Assembly (NCBI GenBank): GCA_946894095.1
Contig: OX335652.1
Span: 11,059,001-11,123,000 of the forward strand
Length of the DNA stretch: 64,000 nucleotides
Direction: 5' to 3'
DNA from: Incurvaria masculella
Lineage: Eukaryota; Arthropoda; Insecta; Lepidoptera; Incurvariidae
Within the stretch, counting starts at the first letter, position 1. Every line of letters begins with the position of its first letter. Positions 1 to 13,000 of this stretch are shown here, piece by piece. Under the pieces are notes generated by a model, which was not told where the DNA came from, did no database searches, and saw nothing but the letters and a program-made list of their open reading frames with translations. The translations under genes and the position numbers were made by a program.

Positions 1-112
1 CGAGAGGTTGCGAGTGAAACTAAATTAAATTACTTCTTCAATAGCATTTTATTTCTGCATTGATTTGCATTGAGTGGGGGATTTCTATGCGGTGGTTGAA
101 GAAGAAGGCAAG

Positions 113-3100
113 ATGCTGCGGGTGAGTATGACGAATGATCGAACGTACTTGCAGGTTATATTGACAGCGTCATTAATCACTGGTTTTACAAGTGATTGTT
201 TTCTGACCTTTATAATCTGCAATGCACAATTACTGCCCCGCAGTTGCATTGATTTGTATTTTTTACGAACCAGCAATCATCGTGGTCAGCGAGAGTATTT
301 ATTAAAGGTTATGTATTTTTTAGGACAAGGGGCAGCTTTCTTTCGAAGACAAATGGCCGGCGATGCGGGAGATAGTGCTGAAATTGTTGCGACAAGAAAC
401 CGTGACGCAGGGCGAATGGCAGGACTTGTTTTACTCGGTACACCTAGTCTGCCTGTGGGATGATCGAGGAGCATACAAGGTGACATTAATTTTTTTAGGG
501 TCTCGTCGCAAAAGGCGAAAAAAGGGACCCTAATGGTCTGGTTCTGGTGTCTGCTGGACATATTTTGGACCGATTTTTTCTTCTATTTAAGATTCTTATT
601 TCCGAATTGTTCTGTTCTTTGGAAATTCTGAACAAAAAATAGATACATAGGTAGTACACTTATGTAGTTGTGCACCAACTAATTATTTTTGCTTAAAACG
701 TCATAACTTTAAAAAAAAAGGCTAATTTTGTAATAGATAAATGTGAAGTCACTAGTAGATATGGTAGTGTTGTTGTTTGCTCGCTCTTTGCGCTTTGACA
801 TTGCAGAGCAGGGAAGTAGTGTTCAAATATTAGTTTTAGTACTGTATGATGACATTCAATAAGGCCTTTAGCGTACACAATTATAAAAATATTCCTGGAA
901 CTTGTTAATGTTGGAATCAGGAAAAATGAAACATTTCAGTGGATTCCATCCCATGTTGGCGTGGAGGGCAATGAAAAGATCTGCTTGCTCTAATATAGTT
1001 GACACGGCTAGACCTATATTCACCGACCGCCGAACTAATATGTAGACAGATGTGGGAAGAACACTTTGACAGGAAGTCTGTGGAGAAAGAAATGTGGTAC
1101 AAAATCATTGTGTCCAAGTCACTCTGTATCCCTTGGCTTAGCATGGTCCAAACTTCTTAAAGAAATAATTAAAATTGGCTTAAGACTTAGATCAGGACAC
1201 ACTCCGCTAATTAGATATCATATGGGCCTGGGCTCTCCAAATTGTTCTACTTACGACAAACCAGAAGATCAATTTCATCCATTTACTGAGTGTGTTCTGA
1301 ACGAGAAGCTTCGACTAAATCTTGAAAGGATATTGTGCACACATAGAATGAATTTGTTTTCTAAGATACACAAAGCATTAGAAATGCCGGTGTCAAGTGA
1401 GTTTAGAAAAAACAAAATACCAAGACATAATTCGTGGTAAGGAGAAGCTGATAGCTTAAAGCAACTATATTATACTATGGGGCTGGCACAGTAAGCTGTC
1501 ACAGCTTAAGCCCCAAATAAACAAATAGACAGAAAAAAACAATTTAAGGTAACGAGATTGTTTTTAATAAGATGAAAGAAGGCTTTGTGAAAGAACAGGC
1601 CAATAATCTTCCAAAAGTGGGCTCAAAAAGGTACTAATCTCTCCTTAACAACCAAATCCGAGGATTTGGCCATGTTCTACCATTCTAGAAGTTTCTATAT
1701 TAGTTATTGAAACACTAACCTTCGAATTGTGCTGTTTTTTTTCCTGAACATTGATGGAGATTATTGATTTATTACATTACATAACATCACACTGTTTCGC
1801 TGGAGCGGTAGGCAGATATAACAGCACCATGAAAAACAATCATATCTCTCTCTTCTTCAACAGGCAAACATCAGTTTATACATGCTCTTCGAGTACGTGT
1901 GCTACTCAATTTGTCTATCTTTGTAAATACCTATTTTCATTCTAGGTTCGTGATGCCCTTAAAGAAGATGTGGTTGTATTCATCAAGCAAGCCCAAGCCC
2001 GGGTTCTGGCCCAACGCGAAGAGCAAGCTCTCCTAAAGGCGTACATAGCTGAGTGGCGGAAATTTTTCACGCAATGCCACTATCTGCCGACTCCCTTTCG
2101 GCAGCTCGAGCTTTCGTTATACAACAAGTCTCCTAACAGTGCCGCCAGCTCCAACATTAAGAAATCAAATAACAATAACAACGAAGAGAACCTCGTCCGA
2201 AAGCTGATGCTAGATTCGTGGAACATCAGCCTGTTCATGGACATCAAGCAGCGGTTGCAAGATTCGGCAATGAAGCTGGTCCAGGCGGAGAGGAATGGAG
2301 AAGCGTTTGATTCTCAGCTTGTTATTGGGGTCAGAGAATCGTATGGTAAGTTTTAGTTTCATAAGTCAGTTTACAATCTTTATGTAAAGATATAAAGCAG
2401 TGTTTCCCAACCAGTGGGGTGAGACCAAGTGAGGGGTCGCGGGTGGGTTTAGTTATTTGCCCAGAAAATTTCATGTTAGTAAAATAAAATTTATTAAAAT
2501 ACATATTTCTTCCAGCTTAAGTATTTTTATCTACTTTTCTAAATATTTTTTGGAATTATAAGAATATTAAAAGGATGATGGAATGAGGGCTAGGGGTAAA
2601 TAGAGAAAACAAAACGCATACATTGAGAGAAATAAAGACCAAATTTTCAGCGCACTGTGACAGCAGATATTCTGTATAATATATTTACCTACTTTGTATT
2701 ATTTATTGACCATGTAGGGTTGTAGACCATTTCAACATAGCCAAGTAGGAGTCTTGATATGTTTTGTTTCTGTTTCAGTAAACCTTTCATCAAACCCCAT
2801 GGACAAACTGCAAATTTATCGGGAAAACTTTGAGGCTGCTTACATGGAGGCGACCGAGTCATTCTACAAGCTCAAGGCGAATGAGCACTTGTTAGCCAAC
2901 GGCGTCCAAGCTTACATGCACTATGCTGATCAGAAGTTGCGAGAGGAGGAGGCCAGGGCCCACCGGTACCTTGAGCCTGGTAGCGGCAGTGTGGCAGCCT
3001 TGGTGCAGTGCTGTGAAAAGGTTTTGGTCGTAGCTCACCTTCCCACTCTAGTTGCCGAGTGCGCCCCCATGATCAAAGCTAATGAGACCAAGAAACTTCA

Positions 3101-5448
3101 AGTTCTGTTTCACCTAGTAGACAGAGTACCGGACGGTGTAGCCCCCATGCTCAAAGATTTAGGGGCGCATATAGTTTCAGCAGGTCTCGCCGATATGGTC
3201 GCGGCAGCCGATGTAATCACTGTTGACTCTGAAAAGTATGTTGAACGGTTGCTGGAACTATTTCGGAGATTCAGCACTCTCGTAAAAGATGCATTCCTGG
3301 ATGATCCGCGGTTCCTCACTGCCAGAGATAAGGCGTACAAACATATAGTGAACGACACAACCGTTTTCAAACTGGAATTACCTTCCTCGGTACTTCTTCG
3401 TGGCAGTAAAGGCACCGCCCCAGAGAGCAAGTGTCCAGAACTTCTCGCGAACTATTGTGACATGTTACTCCGCAAGACCCCACTCAGTAAGCGTCTCACG
3501 AGTGAGCAGATCGAATTGAGGCTCAAAGATGTTCTTCTAGTGTTGAAGTATATTGAGAACAAGGATGTGTTCATGCGTTACCACAAGGCTCACTTGACGC
3601 GAAGGCTTATTCTGGACTCAAGTGCGGACTCAGAAAAGGAGGAAGATATGGTTGAGTGGCTGCGTGAGGTTGGCATGCCTGCCGACTATGTGAACAAGCT
3701 CGCAAGGATGTTCCAAGATGTAAAAGTCAGTGAGGATTTGAACAATCACTTCCGAGCAGAGACAACTCGTCACGACGCAATTAATATAAAGATACTCAAT
3801 GCAGGTGCATGGGCTCGCGGCTCGGAAAGGGTAACAGTGAGTTTACCACTCGAGTTGGAGGACTACATACCTGAAGTAGAGGAATTCTATAAAAAGAAGC
3901 ACTCCGGGCGTAAACTGCAGTGGTATCACCATATGAGCAACGGAACAATAACTTTTGCGAATGCCGTCGGGCGGTTTGACCTCGACGTAACAACCTTTCA
4001 AATGGCCGTTCTATTTGCCTGGAACCAGAGACCTCTGGAAAAGATAAGTTACGAGAACCTGAGGTTGGCTACAGAACTTCCTGACCCAGAACTGAGGAGA
4101 ACTCTGTGGTCTCTTGTCGCATTTCCAAAGTTGAAAAGGCAACTATTATTATATGACTCAGTCGCTCAGGGACCGAAAGATTTTGCTGAAAACACAATTT
4201 TCTGGGTGAATCAGGAGTTTGCTTTGATAAAAAATGGAAAGCCTCAGATGCGGGGAAAAATAAATCTCATTGGGCGACTACAGTTAAGCACAGAGAGATC
4301 CCAGCAGGAGGACAATCACTCCATTGTACAGCTACGAATATTGAGAACGCAAGAAGCTATTATTAAAATACTAAAAATGAGGAAACGAATTACAAACACA
4401 GCGCTTCAGGTTAGTGAATTTTTTAGTCCTAATATTATGTACATATGTATATTTTGGTATGTCTTCAAAAACCGGTCCCAATTGCTGTTTGAGATACATG
4501 TATACTGTCTTAATGTGAGAGCGATGTATGTCAACTTTTCTACGATACTTCAACCTTATAGTGTAGGGCAAAAGATGGTCGACATTTACAGATTTTAAAA
4601 GGAAAATCGCTTTATAGTACAGATAAGTTACGATCGATATACATATTGATTTTGAAAAAAGATACAGCTTTTCACTCGGCGGGAGAAGTCTTTCTCCAAA
4701 GTTTTGAGTTTCGTGTCAGTCACTGCGTCCGGGTGAAGTGTTAGCATTTTTGACAACGGGTTAAACGATCAGAGTAAAATACCGAAGAAAAACTCCCGCT
4801 ACCTAAAAAGCCTGAGGTTTTTTTTAAAACAGTTGTTCTAATTTGTGAAATGAGTGTCTGATTGCGGAGTCTTTACAGAGTTGATTGAACCCGCATATTT
4901 ATCACTTTGTGACGTAACTTAGTGTAACCGGCAAAAGAGTGCTTAAATATGATGTTTAGATCCATTTCGTACCATGCCAACTGGTAAATTCAGTTCACTT
5001 GGCCAATAACACGTCGTTTGTCTGTTAGCAAGGTACAAAATGCAAATAAATGAAATCTTTGCCTGTTCACCTGCTATTCACCCAGCGACTTAACTCACCA
5101 TGGTAACCCCTCTGGTCTTAGCCTGATTTGGAAATTGCACAGTAACCATGGTAATCTAAAAACTTACATATGATTTGTGAATAATTGTTATAGACGTGCA
5201 TTGCACCATGATTGTTTTAAATAACAATCATATTAGTATTTATTGTTGAATAAAATATTGTATTTTCATCTAGGAAGTAGCTAAGCCTAAGTCTTGTATT
5301 TAATTTTCAGAGTGAGCTGGTTGAGATTCTCAAGAATATGTTTTTGCCTTCCAAGAAGATGATTAAGGAGCAGCTCGAGTGGTTGATAGAACATAAGTAT
5401 ATGCGACGGCACGATGATGACATAAATACATTTATATATATGGCTTAA
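113..5448 (+). CDS. Cul5: Cullin-5, scaffold of CRL5 ubiquitin ligases (5 coding exons)
   Basis: Coding exons 113-121, 324-479, 1946-2345, 2779-4409 and 5311-5448 have GT-AG borders and matching phases and give 777 aa; vertebrate CUL5 is about 780. Cullin-5 is the scaffold of a RING ubiquitin ligase: the N-terminal cullin repeats bind an Elongin/SOCS-box adaptor and the C-terminal part binds Rbx2. Recognisable segments are FEDKWP and VCLWDD (exon 2), FIKQAQARVL and WRKFFTQC (exon 3), AGLADMVAAA, DPRFLTARDKAY, CPELLANYCDMLLRK and the cullin-homology stretch with GKINLIGRLQL (exon 4). The C-terminal winged helix holds the neddylation region (LKMRKRITN) and ends HKYMRRHDDDINTFIYMA-like. The first exon codes only Met-Leu-Arg; I chose ATG 113 because an in-frame TGA lies at 71-73 and the GTGAGT donor at 122 joins in frame to DKGQLSF. 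The gene is convergent with eIF2gamma. Identity is very secure; the tiny first exon is inferred from splice phase and similarity. Confidence 0.95.
905..1510 (+). mobile_element. Degenerate non-LTR retrotransposon 3' end (RNase H and terminal Zn motif)
   Basis: Inside Cul5 intron 2. Around 935-975 the + strand reads QWIPSHVGVEGNE, the conserved RNase H segment of insect non-LTR elements. A broken frame at 1066-1440 then has LRLRSGHTPL and a Cys/His-containing tail typical of the C-terminus of ORF2 proteins with RNase H. Frames are interrupted, so it is a relic. A shorter copy of the same 3' region lies inverted at about 47335-47520. The clade cannot be fixed by eye; I-like or R1-like elements are the likely source. 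Confidence 0.7.
2396..2710. other. Cul5 intron 3, hAT-like repeat start, otherwise featureless
   Basis: Intron 3 (2346-2778) contains CAGTGTTTCCCAACC at about 2399, which looks like the terminal motif of non-autonomous hAT elements. No convincing matching end is visible, and the rest is AT-rich sequence without a coding signal. Confidence 0.3.
4955..5125 (+). repeat. Palindromic MITE-like repeat, copy 1
   Basis: In Cul5 intron 4. The stretch from CCATTTCGTACCATG through CTGTTCACCTGC to CCATGGTAACC matches the reverse complement of 58135-58315, including the core AACTGGTAAATT and the AATAACACG block. The copy at 58 kb is clearly palindromic; this one is more degraded. No transposase is present. 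Confidence 0.6.
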
Positions 5449-5511
5449 CCTATTTTACTGCTGTTATTTTAGTAGTAAATTGTCTTGTCCATGATAAAAT
5501 AAGATCGCAAA

Positions 5512-5517
5512 AATAAA
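5512..5517 (+). promoter_or_regulatory. Cul5 polyadenylation signal (AATAAA)
   Basis: AATAAA lies 64 nt after the Cul5 stop codon, on the coding strand. It is the first canonical hexamer after the stop, so it probably defines a very short 3'UTR. Confidence 0.55.
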
Positions 5518-5770
5518 ATATGAACAATGATAATAATTTTATTTTTATACTTGGCTTAAAACTTACTCCATGGAAAAAAAAAATGAATCACCCAAAATGA
5601 GCCAGAACTACTGAGCACAACACAGATTTTTTTGTTAATAAGTACTCATTAATCATGAAAAAAAAAATAACTATACCAAGAATTCAATGCACATGTCTCT
5701 CAGAATCATCTCTTCTTGAATTTAAGAAGGCTCTGTAGGCAAACGACATTGGAGATAAAAGGAGAGAAAG

Positions 5771-6145
5771 TCTCGATAGCTCAGTGGTGTGACCCCCATG
5801 CGGTTCGATAAGCTGGGTAAAGCAACTCTGAGCGTTGGCTTTAATATGGGTGACTGTTTTCGACCGTTGAGGCCCGACGTGGTTCGGATTCGACGTTAAA
5901 CAGTAAGTCCACTTCCTTACCTTCTAGGTGGTAGGGTTGATCCCGCCCAGGTAATGTCGCATTGAATGAATAATGGTCTAATGGTCAATGGAAATAGTCC
6001 GTGTTTTCCATCCAGTTCTATGTAGTCACACAATATAATGAAGGTCCTGGCTTGGCACCTAGTTCCCATGTGGTGTGGTAGGCATTTATCGTGACGGACA
6101 GTTTGGTGTTAGCTATCCAGTTAGAAAATAAAAACAAATTAGGGC
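5771..6145 (+). repeat. SINE with 5S-rRNA-like head, degraded
   Basis: The head (about 5800-5875) resembles the internal 5S rRNA promoter: GGTAAAGCAAC, then ATATGGGTGACTG. A stretch shared with many copies in this window follows: GGTTCGGATTC, a TAGGTGGTAGGGTT block, TCCGTGTTTTCCATCCAG and GTCCTGGC...GGCACC. It ends in an A-rich tail near 6140. The rest of the Cul5-eIF2gamma gap shows no gene. Confidence 0.7.
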
Positions 6146-6598
6146 AGAATTTAGCCAGTGCCATCATGTCTGCGGGAGGGTACGAACGTTTCGCGCGCTC
6201 CGTCTCCACTTAAAATTATTAGAAAGGGGGATGTCAGGTGTGGGTAGTTATAAATATATGCACTGCCATTTCTTATGAAATAAAATCAGTCTATTGTCGA
6301 ACACCGTGTTTCAATCATCGCCTCCTAACACGAACAGGTACGACTAGTCTGATTTGTCAAAAAAATAAAAGAAGATTTTTTAACAGTAAAGGGGATGTGT
6401 ACCTCGTTATGGCTGAAAGGTATAAGTTTTTTTTTATTTCATTCTTCTAAATAGATAGATAACAGAAAAAATGGCTTTGAAAGGTAAAAAAGGTCCTTTT
6501 AGAAATATGTTTTAATCCGATGATTGTACAAGTGTTTTGGACAAAATGGGGATGTGTACCTTTGCTCAGTATTTTTTCAATGTTTAAGAACCAAAGGC

Positions 6599-6604
6599 TT
6601 TATT
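6599..6604 (-). promoter_or_regulatory. Candidate eIF2gamma polyadenylation signal
   Basis: AATAAA on the minus strand, about 400 nt after the eIF2gamma stop codon. No canonical hexamer was noticed between it and the stop. Assignment is by position only. Confidence 0.35.
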
Positions 6605-7006
6605 GTAAACGACTTCAGAAAAACATTCATGCATAGGTATTAATTCCCCTTAAGGAAGCGAAAAGAAGACATTTGCAATGTAATCTTGCAGTAAACCGCG
6701 ATGTGGAAGCTAAGTACTGAATAAAGAAGAGGCAGATGGCACTGTTGGAGAGCTGCAAGAACTTCAGAGTCCTGAAAGTCGAGAACCTGCTGGCGCTCAT
6801 GAAGGTTATTTTAATACACTGATGGTGAATTAAATCACTCTGGTGATGCATATCAGCAGTTCAAACAGAAAGATGGCATCCAACAACTTGTTCAACGAGT
6901 GGTGTAAAATAAAAATCGTCCGTTTTTGTAAAAGTGTATTTTGTGTTAAATAATACATATATAAAAGTTATTTGAACAACATATAACTTTCTGCACGTTT
7001 CTTCTA

Positions 7007-10000
7007 TCAATTCTTCGATGGTTCGATGGTCTCTCCACCACGAATCTGTCCCCATCCTATTAACCTGAAATTATAATAATTGGTTAATATTAAATTATTT
7101 TATAAATAATAATATATAATATTTATTATTAATAAATATTTATTAATAATATATTTATTTAGTCAGCTTTTTATCATATTTACTTATTTTTGACAGCTTT
7201 GAAACGTAAAAAGGGAACTAGGCACTGGAAACCCGGGACTGGTCTCTGATCCCCAGTACCCAGTGCCATTTCATATTATTTATATATTATAATCCACCAC
7301 CCAAAAAACCTGCTAATAGATTACAGAAAAGATAGGATTGAGTGTGAGCAGATTTAGACCGGGATAGATACAGTTTGAGAAGCACATGAAATCCGAAATG
7401 ATTTTTTTATTCTCAGAAATATATAATTTCATGTTCATATGCTTACACTAAGTTTGCAACATTTAGCGGGGCCCGGAAGATAGAAAAAAAAATTAAAATG
7501 TATTAAAAAATATACATCTCCTAAACAAATATTTAGAAACGGTATTAAAAAAATGTATATGTTAAGTCTTTTAAGGCGTAATGTAACTGTGAATTTGCAC
7601 CAATTTTGTAATTACGGAAATGTATTTAAAAAAAAGGTTTTTACTAAAAAAGATCTATGCCGCGAACCTAACTTGCTATTGCTGTATTTCTTTCTAGAAT
7701 ACATAAAAGAAAATTAAATTCTTTAAAAACTATACAACGAACGATTTTATACGTATTTCGAATTTTTTGTTTAGCTTTTGTGTGAATATAAAAATTATAA
7801 ATGAAAAAAATGTGCTTCTAATATTTGCAACATTTTACAAATTTCACAGAATATAGAGTTTGCGGTCAGTTTCCAATTTCAGAAAATAAAATAGAATTTT
7901 CATTATTTGCTTTGCAGATATTATGAAATAGTACACAAAAAATATATTTACACAGTTCCGTAAATAAGAAATTGTTGCAAATTCACAGTAATATTACACC
8001 TAAAAGGATATCATTTTTTAAACATATTTGATATTTTATTTCTATCTTCCGGACCCCCCAAAATGTTGCAAACTTAATGTACACACGTCCACATGAAATA
8101 CTACGTTTATGAGAAAAAAAAAAATGCATTTCGGATTTAATGTTTTTCTAAGTGCTGATTTAAGCGAGCTGCTCCATGGTTCGGAATCCATGTTAAACTG
8201 TAGGTCCCCTTCCCCTACTAGGTGGTAGGGTTTAAGCCCGCCCGGGTTGGTACCATTGCATTGGATGAAAATATGGTCGAAGCGGCAATAAAAAAATGTC
8301 CGTTGTTAATTAATTGCGATGGTGCCAACCCAGGCGAGATTAACCCTACTACCTAGTATTTTAGGAATAGGACCTATAATGTTACGTTGAATCCAAACTA
8401 CCATCCGAATCCTGTCACATAAAATAAAAATATGTAGTTATGTAAAACTGCACATTAAACGTTCGGTAGTAAATAATCTTTCTAATATAATTAATCTTCA
8501 TCAAAACCGATGCAAATAAAAACGGAAATAATAATACAATACCAGGCTGTTCTAACTTTGAAAGTACCTATCTTAACTATTGCACGCACTTCCCTCTCCC
8601 GCATCGTACCACCCGGCGATACCGGCCACCATTCGTCACATCGTGCCGCTGCCTACTCACTCATACAATTACAAGTGATCAACGTATGCATATGACTGCG
8701 CAACACATACACTTGTGAGAGCAGAACTGGTGTAACGCTTGCTGATCTAATTTATGTTTACCTTGTTCCAGACTACTTGCGTTGTTGCAAAATTAACTGA
8801 ATGTTTACAATTGATTAAAGTTAATATTGAATGATATAACTGTTATTTCGGATTTTTTGTGTACCAATTTATAGCATGAGAAAGTTTTGATTTAAAAAAA
8901 AAACACTGTTCCAAGACTTGCAACATTCTAAAAACTATACAGAAAAAAGAATTTAATTTTCTTTTACATATTCTAAAAAGAAATATAGCAATAGCAAGTA
9001 AGGTTCGCGGCATAGATTTTTTTAGTAAAACCATTTCTGTAATTACAAAATTGTTGCAAATTCACAGTTACATTACGCCTTAAAAGAATTAACATATAAT
9101 TTTCTTTAATACCGTTTCTAAATATTTGTTTAGGAGATATATATTTTTTAATACATTTTAATTTTTTTTTCTATCTTCCGGGCCCCTCTAAATGTTGCAA
9201 ACTTAATGTAAGCATATGAACATGAAATTATATATTTCTGAGAAAAAAAAAATCATTTCGGATTTCATGTGCTTCTCAAACCGTATCCATCCCGGTCTAT
9301 TGTGCGTTCACCATATTAAGATCAAACACTAAGCCTGAGATAGTCGTTACTGAAACTAACGAAAAGTATTGCTTTCTTATGGCACTTTGACACAGATTTA
9401 ATGGACGAAATGTGACTTTTGACACTAGTTTATGCAATATTATTTTCAGACATGTGTCAGAGCCTAACCTAACCATCCCGAAAATGCCTTGTAAGTCTCG
9501 ACACAGATAATTCCGGGCCTAGAATTGTCTATAGTTAGACTAACAAACGGCGAAAATTCTCCGTTATTTCAGAATATAAGTGCACACGATCACAGAACTA
9601 CGGATAAACACACGTAATGACAGCAATTTGATAGCGTACACGGCGCACATGCTATCAACTGTGTGCGTTTTGTACGATCTGTGTGCGGTCTAGAGTCAGG
9701 TCCCTTATGTCAACATGACGTTCACGGGAGTGAATCTAAGCAATTCCGACAGGTCGTGTATGTGTACATTGTTGCAATCTCTGCAATATATGCATTTCGG
9801 AACGCGAGGTTAGTGTTACTCTCAGTTGCGACTTTTTATCTGAACCTAAGAATAAGGGAGAGGTGCAATTATAAAATTAAAGTTCTGTTTACCGCCAATG
9901 CTTCTCCACTCTCCGGCTGAGAGCGATCTTCTCTCCGATCTCGGTGCATACGGGGTTGGTGAGGGCAATCTTGGCTAAATCGGCGCGAGTCGCGATCACT

Positions 10001-13000
10001 CGCCCGCCCGTACTCAGCGAACCGATATTTACCAGCAACACCTGTACATGTTGTGATATTAACATTTTTGTAACGGTATTTACGAATGGCAGCTGTCATT
10101 TGATATGCTCCAGATCTTATTGCATAGCTATTATGTTAACTACTTTCTTCAAACTATTTTGCACTTCACTTGCATTATGCAGCAAAGATAACTATTTGTC
10201 CCAAGAGATCTAAATCAATATATAAGCGGTCGCCATACAAGTCGAATGTGAAAACATGTCATGAACGAAATGTGCTTAAGGTGGCCCTTCCCGGCGGGAC
10301 TAATTCATTCGCAGACACGGTACAAAACCGTGCTATTGCGCTCTGGGACCTTCACTGTTTCAAAGAAAAAGACAGGCTCCATTATGAGGATGCAACATGT
10401 CCACAAAACAGACAATGCGCATAGTGTTTGCTTTGGTAAGATTCACGAAAATTTTAATGACAAAACAACTTATAGCTAAAAGTAAACCACGATCGCTGTA
10501 GTAAAAAAACCTAACAAAAACCACATAGATTATTAATCTTTATGAAACAAGCTATGTCTGATGACTAATCTTCTTCAGATGTTTTTATTTTAATCTCCAA
10601 AGTTATTGCATACAACACGCAAAAATTCCAACTTTTGGTCCTTATAACTTAGAAACCAAACACAATATTACAATGCCAACAGTCATCAGATCATATCATA
10701 GTTTGATCAAATCATTATTTTGAGCAATTTGAGCTATTGTGAGCAAAATTTTGGATCTTTGACAATAAATCAGGGTATGATCTTCTTTTCACGTTTGTAT
10801 GGGGAGTTAAGCGGGAAGGTCCACCTTAAGGCGCTAGGACTAGCCAACTACTCGCGCCATACAAATGCACTTTTTAACAAATGTAATAATATGTAGTGAA
10901 ACTCTTTAGCAAATCCAAATAGAACTCCAGACTGATAATGAATTGTTAATATTTTTTTATTCCATCATTTATTTAAATAATAATAAAAATAAAAAAGTTG
11001 ATTTTTCTCATTAGAAATCTGAAAGTAATTCGATTTCTAGATATAAGCAAAAACAGCATATATGCATAAACAAAAAAATCCATTTGCTTTTAGATTTCTA
11101 CATTTAGTCAAAAAAGTTCGGAAATGGACACCGTTTCCACAATGTATTTTGTATAGAAAAAGGAAACATACATTAACGAAAATAATTCGATTCCTAGACA
11201 AGGAATCATATATTGTAAGAATGACACTTACAATCGTCAGACTTAGTTAGTTAACTTGGGGTGCCTCGTCTAACTTTGCGATTTGGCTAGTACCAGGGCC
11301 TTAAAGCAGATTTCGTCAAACACCAACGTCACACAGTGACAACCAAGCTGTTGTGCTTTCATATAAGACCTGTACCTGAAGTGACACATGCATATATGAG
11401 AAATTATGAAGGGTTTCAGCTTTGAATGGCTTACCTATCGATTTAAATCTTTGTTTGTCCCATCCCTTTGTTTAAACAAATAGCATGAAGAACGTCAAAC
11501 CATATCATATAAAATGCTAGTACTGCTGTACTTGCCTCGCTCCTAGTAAGTTTCTGCACTTTGGCGGCCTTCTTGTCGCCCTCCGTCCTCACGCCGAGGA
11601 GACGCTTGAGCAGATAGTACGACACCTCAAGCTCCACGAAGATGCCGGGCAGAGCTCCCACCGCACCCAACACCTAGACAGTCAAATCACCAATTTCAAA
11701 AACATTGATTAACCGGTTGCGATCTGTGCGTATTTTTTAAAGCAGGATGCTATACATAATGTTTATATCTAATTATTCTGAAAGTACAATTTAGCAGCCT
11801 TTTTAAATATATTATGTGACTTTAAATTTTTTATATTATTTGGAGATTATTGTAGATTTGGAAATCTTCGAACACAATATTTCTTTTACCGTAATTTCTT
11901 ATCGCAAAGATAGGGGAAGCATTGTGTCGATTAGAATACAATAGCGAAATTTGTTGGCTAATGTAATTGTCGGGATAGCTCAGATGGTTAGAGCACTGTG
12001 CATGTAATCCAAAGGTTGCAGGTTCGAATCCAGCTTCTGAAGAATGGCACGACCAAAAACTGTTTTCATATTATTTTCAAAATCTGATTATAATACTTCA
12101 AAAGTAGATGTCACTGAAACTCAAAATAATCTAGTATTATGTTTATTGTAAACGTAATTGTTCGGCAAGGTACAGACCTGACCGACGAGCCGGTCGGCGC
12201 GGCATAGCGTTGGCTCGATCTTGGTGCCGACGCCGATGAGCCCACCGGGCACCGCAAACTGCAGCTCGTTTTGCTCCGTGTACAGCGACACGATGCGCGA
12301 GAAGATCGGCCGGCACGTCAGCTTGCCCTCCGCGTCCTTGCTCACCAGCCCGGGTCGCACCTGACACCATTTTTTAAGGTTATCAGATTTTTTTTATCCA
12401 ACCTGACATGGATGGCTAATACCACACAACCGTTATGATATTAGCCCAATACACCACATTCCCAAAGGAATTAGGTGCCATGCCAGGACCTTCCCTTGAT
12501 GAGCATGGCTACACTGAACTGTGTGGAAAACATGGGCAATTTTTCATTGCGGTTCATTGGGTACCAACCCGGGCGGCTTAAACACTGACACCTAGTAGGG
12601 GAAGGGGACCTACAGTTTTAGATGGATTGCAAACCATGGAGCACCTCGCATTTATGACCAAATGCACTTATCTAACTTAGAAAGAAAAAGTAACAAGTGT
12701 ATGAACGGGCGAGGATTTGAACCCAGACCTGTGGTATGCATGGCAAGTCCCCGCGCCCACTGCAATTCTTCGTCGTTCGTGGTTCGAATTCCACGTAAAA
12801 CTGTAGGTCCCCTTCCTTACTTGCTAGATGGTAGGGTTGATCCTGCCCGGGTTGGTACCACCGCAATGAATGAACGATGGTCGAAGCGGCAATGAAAATT
12901 CCATTGCACGGCTGCATGGAACTGGATGGCAACAGTTCCATGTAGCCGTGCAGGTCCTGGCAGGAAACCTAGTTCCTATGTAAGTGTGTTGGTCTAATAT

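Noticed and set aside
11985..12060. Functional tRNA gene
   Set aside because: Box A and box B are present, but the anticodon stem and acceptor ends do not pair well and the tail recurs at 45 kb; a SINE explains it better.
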